This document shows positions 53,579 to 60,873 of a DNA stretch of 64,000 nucleotides, piece by piece. The number at the start of each line of letters is the position of its first letter. The stretch's first letter is position 1. The notes beneath the pieces are model-generated. The model saw only the letters and a program-made list of their open reading frames with translations. It searched no databases and was not told the origin of the DNA. Source of the DNA: Massilia soli (GTDB lineage Bacteria > Pseudomonadota > Gammaproteobacteria > Burkholderiales > Burkholderiaceae_D). The position numbers were made by a program, and so were the translations under genes. The DNA lies in contig NZ_JAFBIL020000002.1 in the NCBI RefSeq assembly GCF_016809835.1, positions 248,001 through 312,000 of the forward strand, written 5' to 3'.

Positions 53579-55402
53579 TTACTGCTTTACATCCACAGCG
53601 GCCAACTGTTTATTCTGCTCGTCCAGCCAGGTTTTCAATGGCGCAAAATAATCGAGCAAGGCGGAACCGTCGATCTTGTCTTCGCCTGTGGCCGCCTTCA
53701 GCGCCTCCTGCCATGGCTTGCTCGCTCCCATTTCCAGCAGAGTTTGCAACTTGGCGCCTGCCTTCTGACTGCCATAGATCGAGCAGCGATGCAGTGGTCC
53801 CTTGTATCCGGCTTCCGCGCACAGGGAGCGATGTAGCTGGAACTGCAGCAGATGGGCCAGGAAGTAGCGTGCGTAAGGCACGTCGGCCGCGACGTGGTAT
53901 TTGGCGCCGGCATCGAAGCCGCCGGCAGTCATCGGCGCCGGGCGGCTCACGCCCATGTACTGCTCGCGCAGCTGCCACCAGGTTTTGTCGTAGTCGTCCG
54001 GCTTGACTTTGCCGGCGTAGACATCCCAGCGCCATTTGTCGACCGAGTAGGCAAACGGCAGGAAGGCCACCTTGGACAGGGCCACTTGCAGCAATTCGCC
54101 GATCTCGGCATCGGCTTCGGGCGCCTTGTCCATGAGGCCGAGCTGCTGGTAGTAGCTCGGGGTCATCGACAGCGCCACCGTATCGCCGATGGCTTCATGG
54201 AAGCCATCGTTGGCGCCGTTCTGGAACAGGATCGGCTGCTTCTTGTAGGCCAGGAAATAATAGATGTGGCCCAGCTCGTGGTGGATGGTTTTGAAGTCTT
54301 CGGCGGTCGGTGTAATGCACATCTTCATGCGCACATCGTCCAGGCGGTCAAGGCTCCAGGCCGATGCATGGCACACCACGTCGCGGTCGGCGGGCTTGGT
54401 CAGCAGGGAACGCGTCCAAAACGTCGCTGGCAGCTTCTGCATGCCGATCGAGGTGTAGAAGCGCTCGGCGTACTGCGACATTTCCTTGGCCGACATCTTG
54501 CGCTCGACCAGCACCTTGCTCAGGTCAAAGCTGCCGCCGCCGGTCGACGGCTTGAGCAGCGGATAGATGTGCTCCCAGTTCTGGCTCCACATGTTGCCGA
54601 ACAGATGGGCCGGCACCGGACCGGTCGCCGGTACCACGGCGGCGCCATAGTTCTGGCGCAGCTTCAGGCGGGTGTAGGTGTGCAGCGATTCGTACAGCGG
54701 CTTAACCTGCTGCCACATACGCTCCATCTCGGCGGCGAACTGCTCGGGCTTCATGTCGTACTGCGAGCGCCACAGCGCGCCGGTGTCGGCGAAGCCCATT
54801 TCGCGCGCGCCTTTGTTGGACAGCGCCACATAGTCGACGTATGTCTGCTTGTAGCTCGGCGCCTGCTGGTGCCAGCCGGCCCAGGCGTCCTTCAGCTTGA
54901 GCGGGTCGCGGCTAGTGGCCAGGATCTTTTCCAGCTCGCCCAGCGCGAGGCAGGCATCCTGCGCCCCGCTCGGGCAGTATTTGGCCTTGCCGTAGGCGCC
55001 GGACAGGGTGGCCTGCTTGCTGGCGTAGTCTGCGCGCTCCTTTGGATCCGACAGCATCAACGTCAGCTGCAGCAGCTTGAGCTTGCGTGCAGCGTCATCC
55101 TTCAGCTTGAGGCCGTTGTACCGGCGCGCGGCCAATGCCGCTTCGCCCTGTGAGTTCAGGGCCTTTTCGCCGAAATAGGCCGCAATCGCCTCGGTGTCGT
55201 CGGTAATGAAGTTGGCGCCGATCCACTGAGCGCGGACGATGTTCTCGTACTCGTTGGCGAAGCGGGTTTCGGTGGCGGATATAAATTTCTCCGCCTCGGC
55301 CACAGTCGGTTTGGCCTTCGGTGCGGCCAGCGCGCTGGTGGCGGCTGCGATGGCGGTCAGCGCGAACAGCGCGGCGACGCGGGATGGGCGTGGCAGTGTC
55401 AA
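53579..55402 (-). CDS. M2-family peptidyl-dipeptidase (ACE-like)
   Basis: Exported zinc carboxydipeptidase of 607 residues homologous to angiotensin-converting enzyme. A signal peptide ends ALAA. The zinc site is HHELGH with third ligand in GFHEAIGD. The N-terminal half is helical, as in ACE. It cleaves dipeptides from peptide C-termini, probably in the periplasm. Bacterial M2 enzymes occur in Xanthomonas, Shewanella and some Burkholderiales. It is transcribed towards ylqF. Confidence 0.95.
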   Translation of the reverse strand: MTLPRPSRVAALFALTAIAAATSALAAPKAKPTVAEAEKFISATETRFANEYENIVRAQWIGANFITDDTEAIAAYFGEKALNSQGEAALAARRYNGLKLKDDAARKLKLLQLTLMLSDPKERADYASKQATLSGAYGKAKYCPSGAQDACLALGELEKILATSRDPLKLKDAWAGWHQQAPSYKQTYVDYVALSNKGAREMGFADTGALWRSQYDMKPEQFAAEMERMWQQVKPLYESLHTYTRLKLRQNYGAAVVPATGPVPAHLFGNMWSQNWEHIYPLLKPSTGGGSFDLSKVLVERKMSAKEMSQYAERFYTSIGMQKLPATFWTRSLLTKPADRDVVCHASAWSLDRLDDVRMKMCITPTAEDFKTIHHELGHIYYFLAYKKQPILFQNGANDGFHEAIGDTVALSMTPSYYQQLGLMDKAPEADAEIGELLQVALSKVAFLPFAYSVDKWRWDVYAGKVKPDDYDKTWWQLREQYMGVSRPAPMTAGGFDAGAKYHVAADVPYARYFLAHLLQFQLHRSLCAEAGYKGPLHRCSIYGSQKAGAKLQTLLEMGASKPWQEALKAATGEDKIDGSALLDYFAPLKTWLDEQNKQLAAVDVKQ

Positions 55403-55638
55403 GCTTGTCTCCTTCAGTTATATGGGCCGGCTTCGTTGTGCGAAGTTGCCGACAGTATAGCTAAGCGCTGCCGTTGCACGCTAGCTTTGGCGGATTCACG
55501 CCTACTATCGGGTAACTGGCGAACGACGCTGTGGAAGCGTTCTGCGGGCGCTTCAGCGGAGGGCTGCTTCTGGCCGTTCTCGGCCGTTCAATGTAAGGCA
55601 GCTGTCGACTCATTCCGGACGTACCAGAACCAGCCAAC
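55403..55638. other. Intergenic, decayed sequence
   Basis: A stretch with no gene. It contains CTGGCCGTTCTCGGCCGTT (55571-55589), related to CTGGCCGAAGGTGGCCGTT near 56670, suggesting two relics of one degenerate repeat in this accessory patch. Confidence 0.4.
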
Positions 55639-55911
55639 CTAATTGTTGAGTCTGTGGATTCGTTCGATTTCTGCAGGTGATATCTTCAACAGACATTGCT
55701 CTACTGTTGCAGCTGCTACCGACAGCGGAAAATACATCGTAATGATTTCTCCGCCTGGACGCGCCTCTGATGACTGAGACTCATGCGGTAGATCGCATTC
55801 GTCGCCAAGATAGTCGGAAATGAAATCGAAAAGCTCATAGTCGTCGACGACAAGGACACATCTGCTCTGCTCGTACATTCCAATCTGGATGTGTGGAAGA
55901 AGCTGTTTCAT
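55639..55911 (-). CDS. Hypothetical small protein, accessory region
   Basis: A 90-residue protein starting at ATG 55911 with AAGG 8 bases upstream. It contains CVLVVDDYELFDFISDYLGD and GGEIITMYFPLSVAAATVEQ and ends IERIHRLNN. It is acidic and soluble, with no signal peptide. GC content is clearly below the window average, suggesting acquisition. A longer frame to 56154 is Ser/Arg-rich and looks like antisense sequence, so I did not extend it. No family recognised. Confidence 0.55.
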   Translation of the reverse strand: MKQLLPHIQIGMYEQSRCVLVVDDYELFDFISDYLGDECDLPHESQSSEARPGGEIITMYFPLSVAAATVEQCLLKISPAEIERIHRLNN

Positions 55912-56176
55912 ACGTACCTTGAAGAGCACTTGGGATACAGAACGAGAGTGCCAGTTGCTTACATTTGGCGACGAAGCTTGGTCAGTTGATTCAAGTAATT
56001 GGCTCAGCGAGACAACGGTTCGCCTTTCTCTACGCAAGTTTCCAGGAAACCATTGGCCGGAACAGTTGAACGTAGAGATTGACTGCGTAGCTTTAACAGC
56101 GGTTGTGCTTCCTTCAGCGAAGTTTGCCCTTGTAGACCTTGAAGCAGGCCTCAACCGTGCGCTTACTTGGGTTTGA
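55889..56176 (+). CDS. Possible small hypothetical protein (weak)
   Basis: A 95-codon plus-strand frame whose second half reads like a real beta-rich protein (WSVDSSNWLSETTVRLSL, LNVEIDCVALTAVVLPSA). It lacks a Shine-Dalgarno at ATG 55889 and its start overlaps the divergent minus-strand gene by 23 bases. It may be a 5'-truncated gene remnant instead. Confidence 0.3.
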   Translation: MCGRSCFIRTLKSTWDTERECQLLTFGDEAWSVDSSNWLSETTVRLSLRKFPGNHWPEQLNVEIDCVALTAVVLPSAKFALVDLEAGLNRALTWV

Positions 56177-56252
56177 GTGGGAATTCCTGCGGTTTAACCA
56201 ATGTGTTACGAGTACCGATTGAATGCACAACCCAGAGCAGACGCACCAATCT

Positions 56253-56612
56253 TCAACATAAAGGCTTGATCGTCACGTGCTCAAGAGTCGGGAATTCTTG
56301 GAGTGGGGCAAAGTCCACCTTCCACATGTCGAGCTCATAGAGCCGCCCGCTTTGGTCTGAACTGAGCGCGATACGCACCAGGACACCATCGTAATCTACA
56401 TATTCTGCCTCTACAAGATGCCTGCCTAGCGGCCGGCGCCCTCCCGCAAATTCTAGGCTACCCATGCCGCCATCATTCATATCGCGTACTTGGGCATGCT
56501 CAAGTTGGCGAAGCAGCTGATCACCGCCGCTTACATGTCCAAGTAGAGCGTGTATCAATGAGTGCTCTTCGGGACGGAGAGGGCGTAAGGCTTCTTGATC
56601 TTGGTCTGACAC
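56253..56612 (-). CDS. Small DUF6984-like protein
   Basis: A 119-residue acidic cytosolic protein. The pattern R-P-L-R-P-E-E-x-x-L-I near the start, DMNDGGMGSLEF in the middle and ELDMWKVDFAPL near the end matches my memory of the uncharacterised DUF6984 family, which I could not verify. Such small isolated proteins in accessory patches are often immunity or orphan partner proteins, but nothing here proves that. The unrelated small gene at 55639 lies in the same orientation. Confidence 0.65.
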   Translation of the reverse strand: MSDQDQEALRPLRPEEHSLIHALLGHVSGGDQLLRQLEHAQVRDMNDGGMGSLEFAGGRRPLGRHLVEAEYVDYDGVLVRIALSSDQSGRLYELDMWKVDFAPLQEFPTLEHVTIKPLC

Positions 56613-56828
56613 CGCACTCCTCCAATTTGAAAACGTATCAACGCTGCTGATGGGGCCAGACGTCCGCTGCTGGCCGAAGGTGGCCGTTAACTCAGCATAT
56701 CAGCCCTCCACGGCCGAGAAATCGCAGACTATCACGAAGGACCGGGATCGCAGCCGAAAGCAGCCCGTGCCAACCGGGTAGACGCTCGATCAACGGGAAA
56801 AGAAATGCAGCGAACAGTTCGAGAAGAT

Positions 56829-57275
56829 TCAGGCGGGCACCGTCGCGGATCTGCTACTGGTCATCACGAATGCAGCGACAAAACCGATGCCTGCCACTCC
56901 CCAGGTAAGTGCAGCCACGACTTCGAATAGATTGAGCAGTTCGGTATGTGTGATTGCCAAAGGGACGAGTAGCAGCGCGCGTAACAGGCAGATCGTCGCG
57001 ATCCCGGCAAGCATCGTGCGCAATAAAGGCAGGCGCCTGACCAATCCGAGGGCCGAGCAGGCATACGCCGCACAGATACCCATCAGAACTGCAATACCTG
57101 CAGCCGAAACTGGAGCAGGCCATGTACCGGCTTGTGCTGAGGCCACAATCTGGGGCGGCGCCCCAAAGAATGCATACCAGGACGGCCCTCCTGCAATAGC
57201 GGCGATATGGATAGCGACGCCAACGAGGGAGATCCCCGCAGCGAGGTAGACAAGCGAAGTATTGTGGTTTTTCAT
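56829..57275 (-). CDS. Four-helix membrane protein, unknown
   Basis: A 148-residue integral membrane protein with four predicted helices (about 7-27, 50-72, 80-102 and 112-136) and short loops. It resembles small DoxX/DUF-type membrane proteins in layout only. ATG 57275 is chosen over an upstream TTG; GAGAG lies just before it. No conserved functional residues are recognised. Confidence 0.7.
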   Translation of the reverse strand: MKNHNTSLVYLAAGISLVGVAIHIAAIAGGPSWYAFFGAPPQIVASAQAGTWPAPVSAAGIAVLMGICAAYACSALGLVRRLPLLRTMLAGIATICLLRALLLVPLAITHTELLNLFEVVAALTWGVAGIGFVAAFVMTSSRSATVPA

Positions 57276-57349
57276 CGCTCTCAAATTACCATAACGTCAT
57301 GAAAAAAAATGCGCGAAAAGTCACAGGAACAGTGTCTGCGCTATCCAGT

Positions 57350-57530
57350 TACGGGTTGGCGGCCTTGCCGAAACGGAAGCTCGATACCGCCAGGTGGCCG
57401 AGGAATTCATCTTCGTGGATACACGCAGGCCGCCGCTCCATGCTCAGCCGCGACGAACAGCGGCATCAAGTGTTCTTCTCGCCGATGGGCCATGCGCGCA
57501 TGCGGGGCCTCGTCCCAGCGCAGCAGTATT
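57350..57530 (-). pseudogene. Truncated, frameshifted C-terminal fragment of a DODA dioxygenase paralogue
   Basis: On the minus strand this stretch encodes LRWDEAPHARMAHRREEH, then, after a one-base insertion (TATCCACGAA versus TACCACGAA), HEDEFLGHLAVSSFRFG and a stop. It aligns with the last 60 residues of the intact dioxygenase at 59656-60474 (LHWDQAPHARMAHPREEH, HEDEFFGHLAVSSFRFG). The fragment lacks all metal-binding residues and about three quarters of the gene. It is therefore a relic of duplication. Confidence 0.85.
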
Positions 57531-57633
57531 ACGACATTGGGGCCAGGTCCATGCAATTAGGATATTGCTCAAAAACCAACACAGAGCGTGGTTTGTCGGA
57601 TATCGTAAGAGCTTTCCCCGCTATCAGCCACGC

Positions 57634-59625
57634 ATGCGCATATCCTTCCCTACCTTGATTCTGCTGGCTTGCGCGTTCTGCGCCAGCGCGGCGCCGGCGG
57701 CCGAGCCTGCTTCCCCTGCGTCGATTCCGGTCGAGCAGTTCTTCAAGAAAGCTGCTCTTACCGGGGCCAGCATGTCGCCGAACGGCCGCCACGTCGCGTT
57801 GCGCAGCATCTCGCGCACTGGCCGCGTCATGCTGTCGGTGCTGGACGTCGAGAGCGGGAAGGGCAAACCGTTGGCCAACTACGGCAATGCCGATATTGAC
57901 AGCTTCTCCTGGCTCAGCGATGACCGTATTGCCTTTTCGGTCATCAATGTGGACGAAGGCGGCGACGTCGGCGAGCCCGGGCTCTACACCATTGACCGTG
58001 ACGGGAAAAATCTGAACGCACTTTCGGTAACGCTTCAGCGTCCCCGATCCTTCGCCGACAGCGATGGGGGCGGCCATGGCTATCTGGCCGAGCCCAGCGT
58101 TGACGGCTTCCCCTCTACAACGAAGGACGAGATGCTGGTGATCGCGCACGACGACGACAACAGCACTCTCAGGCGCATGAGCACGCGAACGGGCCGCACG
58201 TCGTCGATTGCCGTGCCGAGATACACCCGTCGCTGGTTGATGGGGCCCGACGGGCAGGTCAAGGTCGCGATGACGCGGCGCGACGGTCGCAAGGCCGTGT
58301 ATTTCCGCGCAGACGACAAGGAGTGGGTCAAGGTTCACGACCAGGAAGACGAATCCCCGGATACCTTTATTCCCCTGCTCTATGTGGACAACAAGTTGTA
58401 CGTGCGAGCTCACAACGGCAAGGACAAGGCGGCGGTCTATCTGTTCGACGTCGCCACCAGGACCATCGACCCCAAGCCCCTGATCGTGTCACCCGATTTC
58501 GACGTCAACGGTTACTTTTTGGTGGACAGCAAAAAAATGCTGGGCTTCCGTTTCCACATCGATGCCGAAGTGACGGTCTGGTTTGATGCGGCCATGAAGG
58601 CAGCCCAGGAAGAAATTGACCAAATTCTGCCCGGCACGATCAATACCTTGTCGGTCGGCGCGCGCAGCGAGACACCATACGTCCTGATCAATGCAGATTC
58701 CGACCGCCAGGACCATGTGTACATGCTCTTTAACCGCGAAACGAAAAAGCGGACCATGCTCGGCGAACGGCGGCCCGGCATCGATCCGGCCCAGATGTCG
58801 CGCATGAATTTTGCGCACTTTACCGCGCGCGACGGCTTGAAGGTGCCCGTGTACGTGACTCTGCCTAATACGAAGGTCCAGAAGAACCTGCCGATGGTGG
58901 TGCTCCCGGGTGAGCTTCCATGGACCCGCAATGGCATGTGGGGCTGGCAGGCGGAAGTGCAGTTCCTGGCATCGCGTGGCTACGCCGTCATCCAGTCGGA
59001 GCCGCGTGGCGCGTCCGGCTTCGGCGTGCGCCATTCGACGGCCGGCGACAAGCAGTGGGGTCTGGCGATGCAAGACGACCTTGCCGACGCCGTCAAATGG
59101 GCGGTGGCCGAAGGTATCGCCGACCCACGCCGTGTCTGCATCGCTGGCAGCGGTTACGGTGGCTATGCTGCCATGATGGGGCTGATAAAGACGCCGGAAC
59201 TGTACCGCTGCGGCGTGAACTGGTCCGGCATCACAGACATACAGTCGATGTTCGACCGGAACTGGAAACATATCGCCGACTCTTACGGCCACGCAGATCT
59301 GGCGCTGCGCAAACTTGTCGGCGATCCGGAGAAGGACGCGGTGCAGTTCAAAGCTACATCACCGCTGCACCAGGCGGCGCGCCTCAAGTCGCCGTTGCTG
59401 TTGGCGTATGGGGAGGACGACCAGCGCGTTCCGTTCCGGCATGGTCGCAAGTTATATGAAGCGCTCAAGCCGGGCAATCCGCACATCGAATGGCTGTCCT
59501 ACAAGTCGAACGTGGAAGACTGGCGCACGCGCGCCAACCGGATCAACTTGTGGACCCGCATCGAGGCCTTCCTCGACAAGCACATCGGCGATCAACGCCC
59601 CCCGGCCGTCGCTGTTAGCAACTGA
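57634..59625 (+). CDS. Exported S9-family peptidase-like protein lacking the catalytic His
   Basis: A 663-residue protein with a signal peptide (ending SAAPA), a propeller region (about 30-400) and an alpha/beta-hydrolase domain. The nucleophile Ser506 is in AGSGYGGYAAM and the acid lies in YGEDDQRVP. At the position of the family's E-G-H-G-W motif it reads N-V-E-D-W (residues 626-630), so Glu628 stands where the catalytic His should be. Downstream NRINLWTRIEAFL aligns normally. The gene is bracketed by the dioxygenase fragment (57350) and the intact dioxygenase gene, which suggests insertion by duplication. It may be inactive or have changed function. Confidence 0.88.
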   Translation: MRISFPTLILLACAFCASAAPAAEPASPASIPVEQFFKKAALTGASMSPNGRHVALRSISRTGRVMLSVLDVESGKGKPLANYGNADIDSFSWLSDDRIAFSVINVDEGGDVGEPGLYTIDRDGKNLNALSVTLQRPRSFADSDGGGHGYLAEPSVDGFPSTTKDEMLVIAHDDDNSTLRRMSTRTGRTSSIAVPRYTRRWLMGPDGQVKVAMTRRDGRKAVYFRADDKEWVKVHDQEDESPDTFIPLLYVDNKLYVRAHNGKDKAAVYLFDVATRTIDPKPLIVSPDFDVNGYFLVDSKKMLGFRFHIDAEVTVWFDAAMKAAQEEIDQILPGTINTLSVGARSETPYVLINADSDRQDHVYMLFNRETKKRTMLGERRPGIDPAQMSRMNFAHFTARDGLKVPVYVTLPNTKVQKNLPMVVLPGELPWTRNGMWGWQAEVQFLASRGYAVIQSEPRGASGFGVRHSTAGDKQWGLAMQDDLADAVKWAVAEGIADPRRVCIAGSGYGGYAAMMGLIKTPELYRCGVNWSGITDIQSMFDRNWKHIADSYGHADLALRKLVGDPEKDAVQFKATSPLHQAARLKSPLLLAYGEDDQRVPFRHGRKLYEALKPGNPHIEWLSYKSNVEDWRTRANRINLWTRIEAFLDKHIGDQRPPAVAVSN

Positions 59626-59655
59626 ACGTCCGCGGTTGGCCGAGGTGGAAGTGGT

Positions 59656-60474
59656 TCAAGGCTGAGCAGAATGGCCGAACCGGAAGCTCGACACCGCCAG
59701 GTGGCCGAAAAATTCATCTTCGTGGTACACGCAGGCCGCCGCTTCATGCTCGGCGGCGCCATATGCGACGAACAGCGGCAGCAGGTGCTCTTCGCGCGGA
59801 TGCGCCATGCGCGCATGCGGTGCCTGGTCCCAGTGCAGCAGCGCGCTGGTGCGCTCAGCCGGCGGCAGTTCCAGGATCGCGAAGCGCAGCCAGTCGTCGA
59901 ATGCATGCGACGCCAGCCGGCCGGAAGGGCCGAACTGCTGCAGGTTGTGATAACTCAGTCCGCTCCCGATAATCAGCACGCCTTCGTCGCGCAACGGTGC
60001 CAGCGCGCGGCCCGCGTCCAGGTGTGCCTGCGGATTGAAGCCGTGGCGCAGCGACATCTGCACCACCGGGACGTCGGCCTCCGGATACACCGGATACAGC
60101 ATGCTGAAGGTGCCGTGGTCGAAACCGCGGTTTGGATCGAGGCCTGCGTTGAAGCCCGCCTGCGCCAGCAGGATGCCGGCGCGCGCCGCCAGTTCCGGCG
60201 CGCCCGGCGCCGCATACTTGACCTGGTAGGTGTGCGACGGAAAGCCGCCGAAATCGTAGATCATGCCCGGCTTGGCGCTCGACGACAGCGTGAACTCGCG
60301 CTCTTCCCAGTGGCTCGATACTACCAGGATGGCGTTCGGGCGCATCCCGATCTGGCGCGGAATGTCGGCCAGCGACGCTTCCAGCACATCGTAGGTGGAG
60401 CCGTACTGCTCCTTCATGAACGGCCAGGGACCGCCGCCATGCGACAGGAAATACGTGGGTAGGGCGTTGGCCAT
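59656..60474 (-). CDS. DODA-type extradiol aromatic ring-opening dioxygenase (YgiD-like)
   Basis: LigB-superfamily protein of 272 residues. Metal ligands are expected in FLSHGGGPW, VVSSHWEE and the FDHGTF/SYHNL regions. Homologue YgiD of E. coli is a zinc-dependent 4,5-DOPA dioxygenase in vitro; the physiological substrate is usually unknown. The gene ends 31 bases after the S9-like gene's stop and is transcribed towards it. The C-terminal 60 codons are duplicated at 57350-57530. Confidence 0.92.
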   Translation of the reverse strand: MANALPTYFLSHGGGPWPFMKEQYGSTYDVLEASLADIPRQIGMRPNAILVVSSHWEEREFTLSSSAKPGMIYDFGGFPSHTYQVKYAAPGAPELAARAGILLAQAGFNAGLDPNRGFDHGTFSMLYPVYPEADVPVVQMSLRHGFNPQAHLDAGRALAPLRDEGVLIIGSGLSYHNLQQFGPSGRLASHAFDDWLRFAILELPPAERTSALLHWDQAPHARMAHPREEHLLPLFVAYGAAEHEAAACVYHEDEFFGHLAVSSFRFGHSAQP

Positions 60475-60566
60475 GCTGCCTCCGGTGCGGTGAGTGTCGA
60501 TCTCGATTCGTTGCAGCTTATACCGTATGCGGCGGGCCGGTAAACATCCGGCGCGCGCGTTGCGCT

Positions 60567-60572
60567 TATAAT
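60567..60572 (+). promoter_or_regulatory. -10 box for the btuB riboswitch transcript
   Basis: A perfect TATAAT lies just before the riboswitch. The -35 region lacks a good match, so the promoter may need an activator or be weak. Confidence 0.5.
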
Positions 60573-60575
60573 ATC

Positions 60576-60780
60576 GGTGTTTTGGTGCCCGCCGGCGTGA
60601 TCACGCTGGCAGTTAAACGGGAAACACGACGCTGCTGCGCGATACGCCAGCGGCCTGCGTGTGCTGCCCCCGCAACGGTAAACAAGCGTCGCCGCATGCC
60701 GGCGACTGGCCGCCCCGAACACCACTGTGCCATGGCATAGGAAGGTGGGGCGGTCTGACTTGCGAGCCCGGATACCGGCC
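60576..60780 (+). promoter_or_regulatory. Cobalamin (adenosylcobalamin/B12) riboswitch
   Basis: The conserved B12 box pieces are in order: GGTGTTTTGGTGCC at the start, TTAAACGGGAAACACG, GCTGCCCCCGCAACGGTAA, the J6/3 and P6 region (CACTGTG...GGAAGGTGGGGCGGTC) and the closing GAGCCCGGATACCGGCC that pairs with the start. It lies directly upstream of btuB. A later hairpin (60823-60850) is the likely expression platform. Cobalamin excess should turn the operon down. Confidence 0.96.
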
Positions 60781-60822
60781 AAAGCAGGTGGAAGCGCGCG
60801 CCCCTGGCCCGCCTTCCGTTGA

Positions 60823-60850
60823 ATCCGGCTTGCGGGGACGCAGGCCGGAT
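60823..60850 (+). promoter_or_regulatory. Candidate expression-platform hairpin of the B12 riboswitch
   Basis: ATCCGGCTTGCG (60823-60834) pairs with CGCAGGCCGGAT (60839-60850) with one G-U wobble and a 4-base loop. It lies 23 bases before the btuB ATG without a T-run, so it more likely hides or exposes the ribosome binding region than terminates. Confidence 0.55.
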
Positions 60851-60873
60851 GCTCACATTCGAAAAAAAGCACC

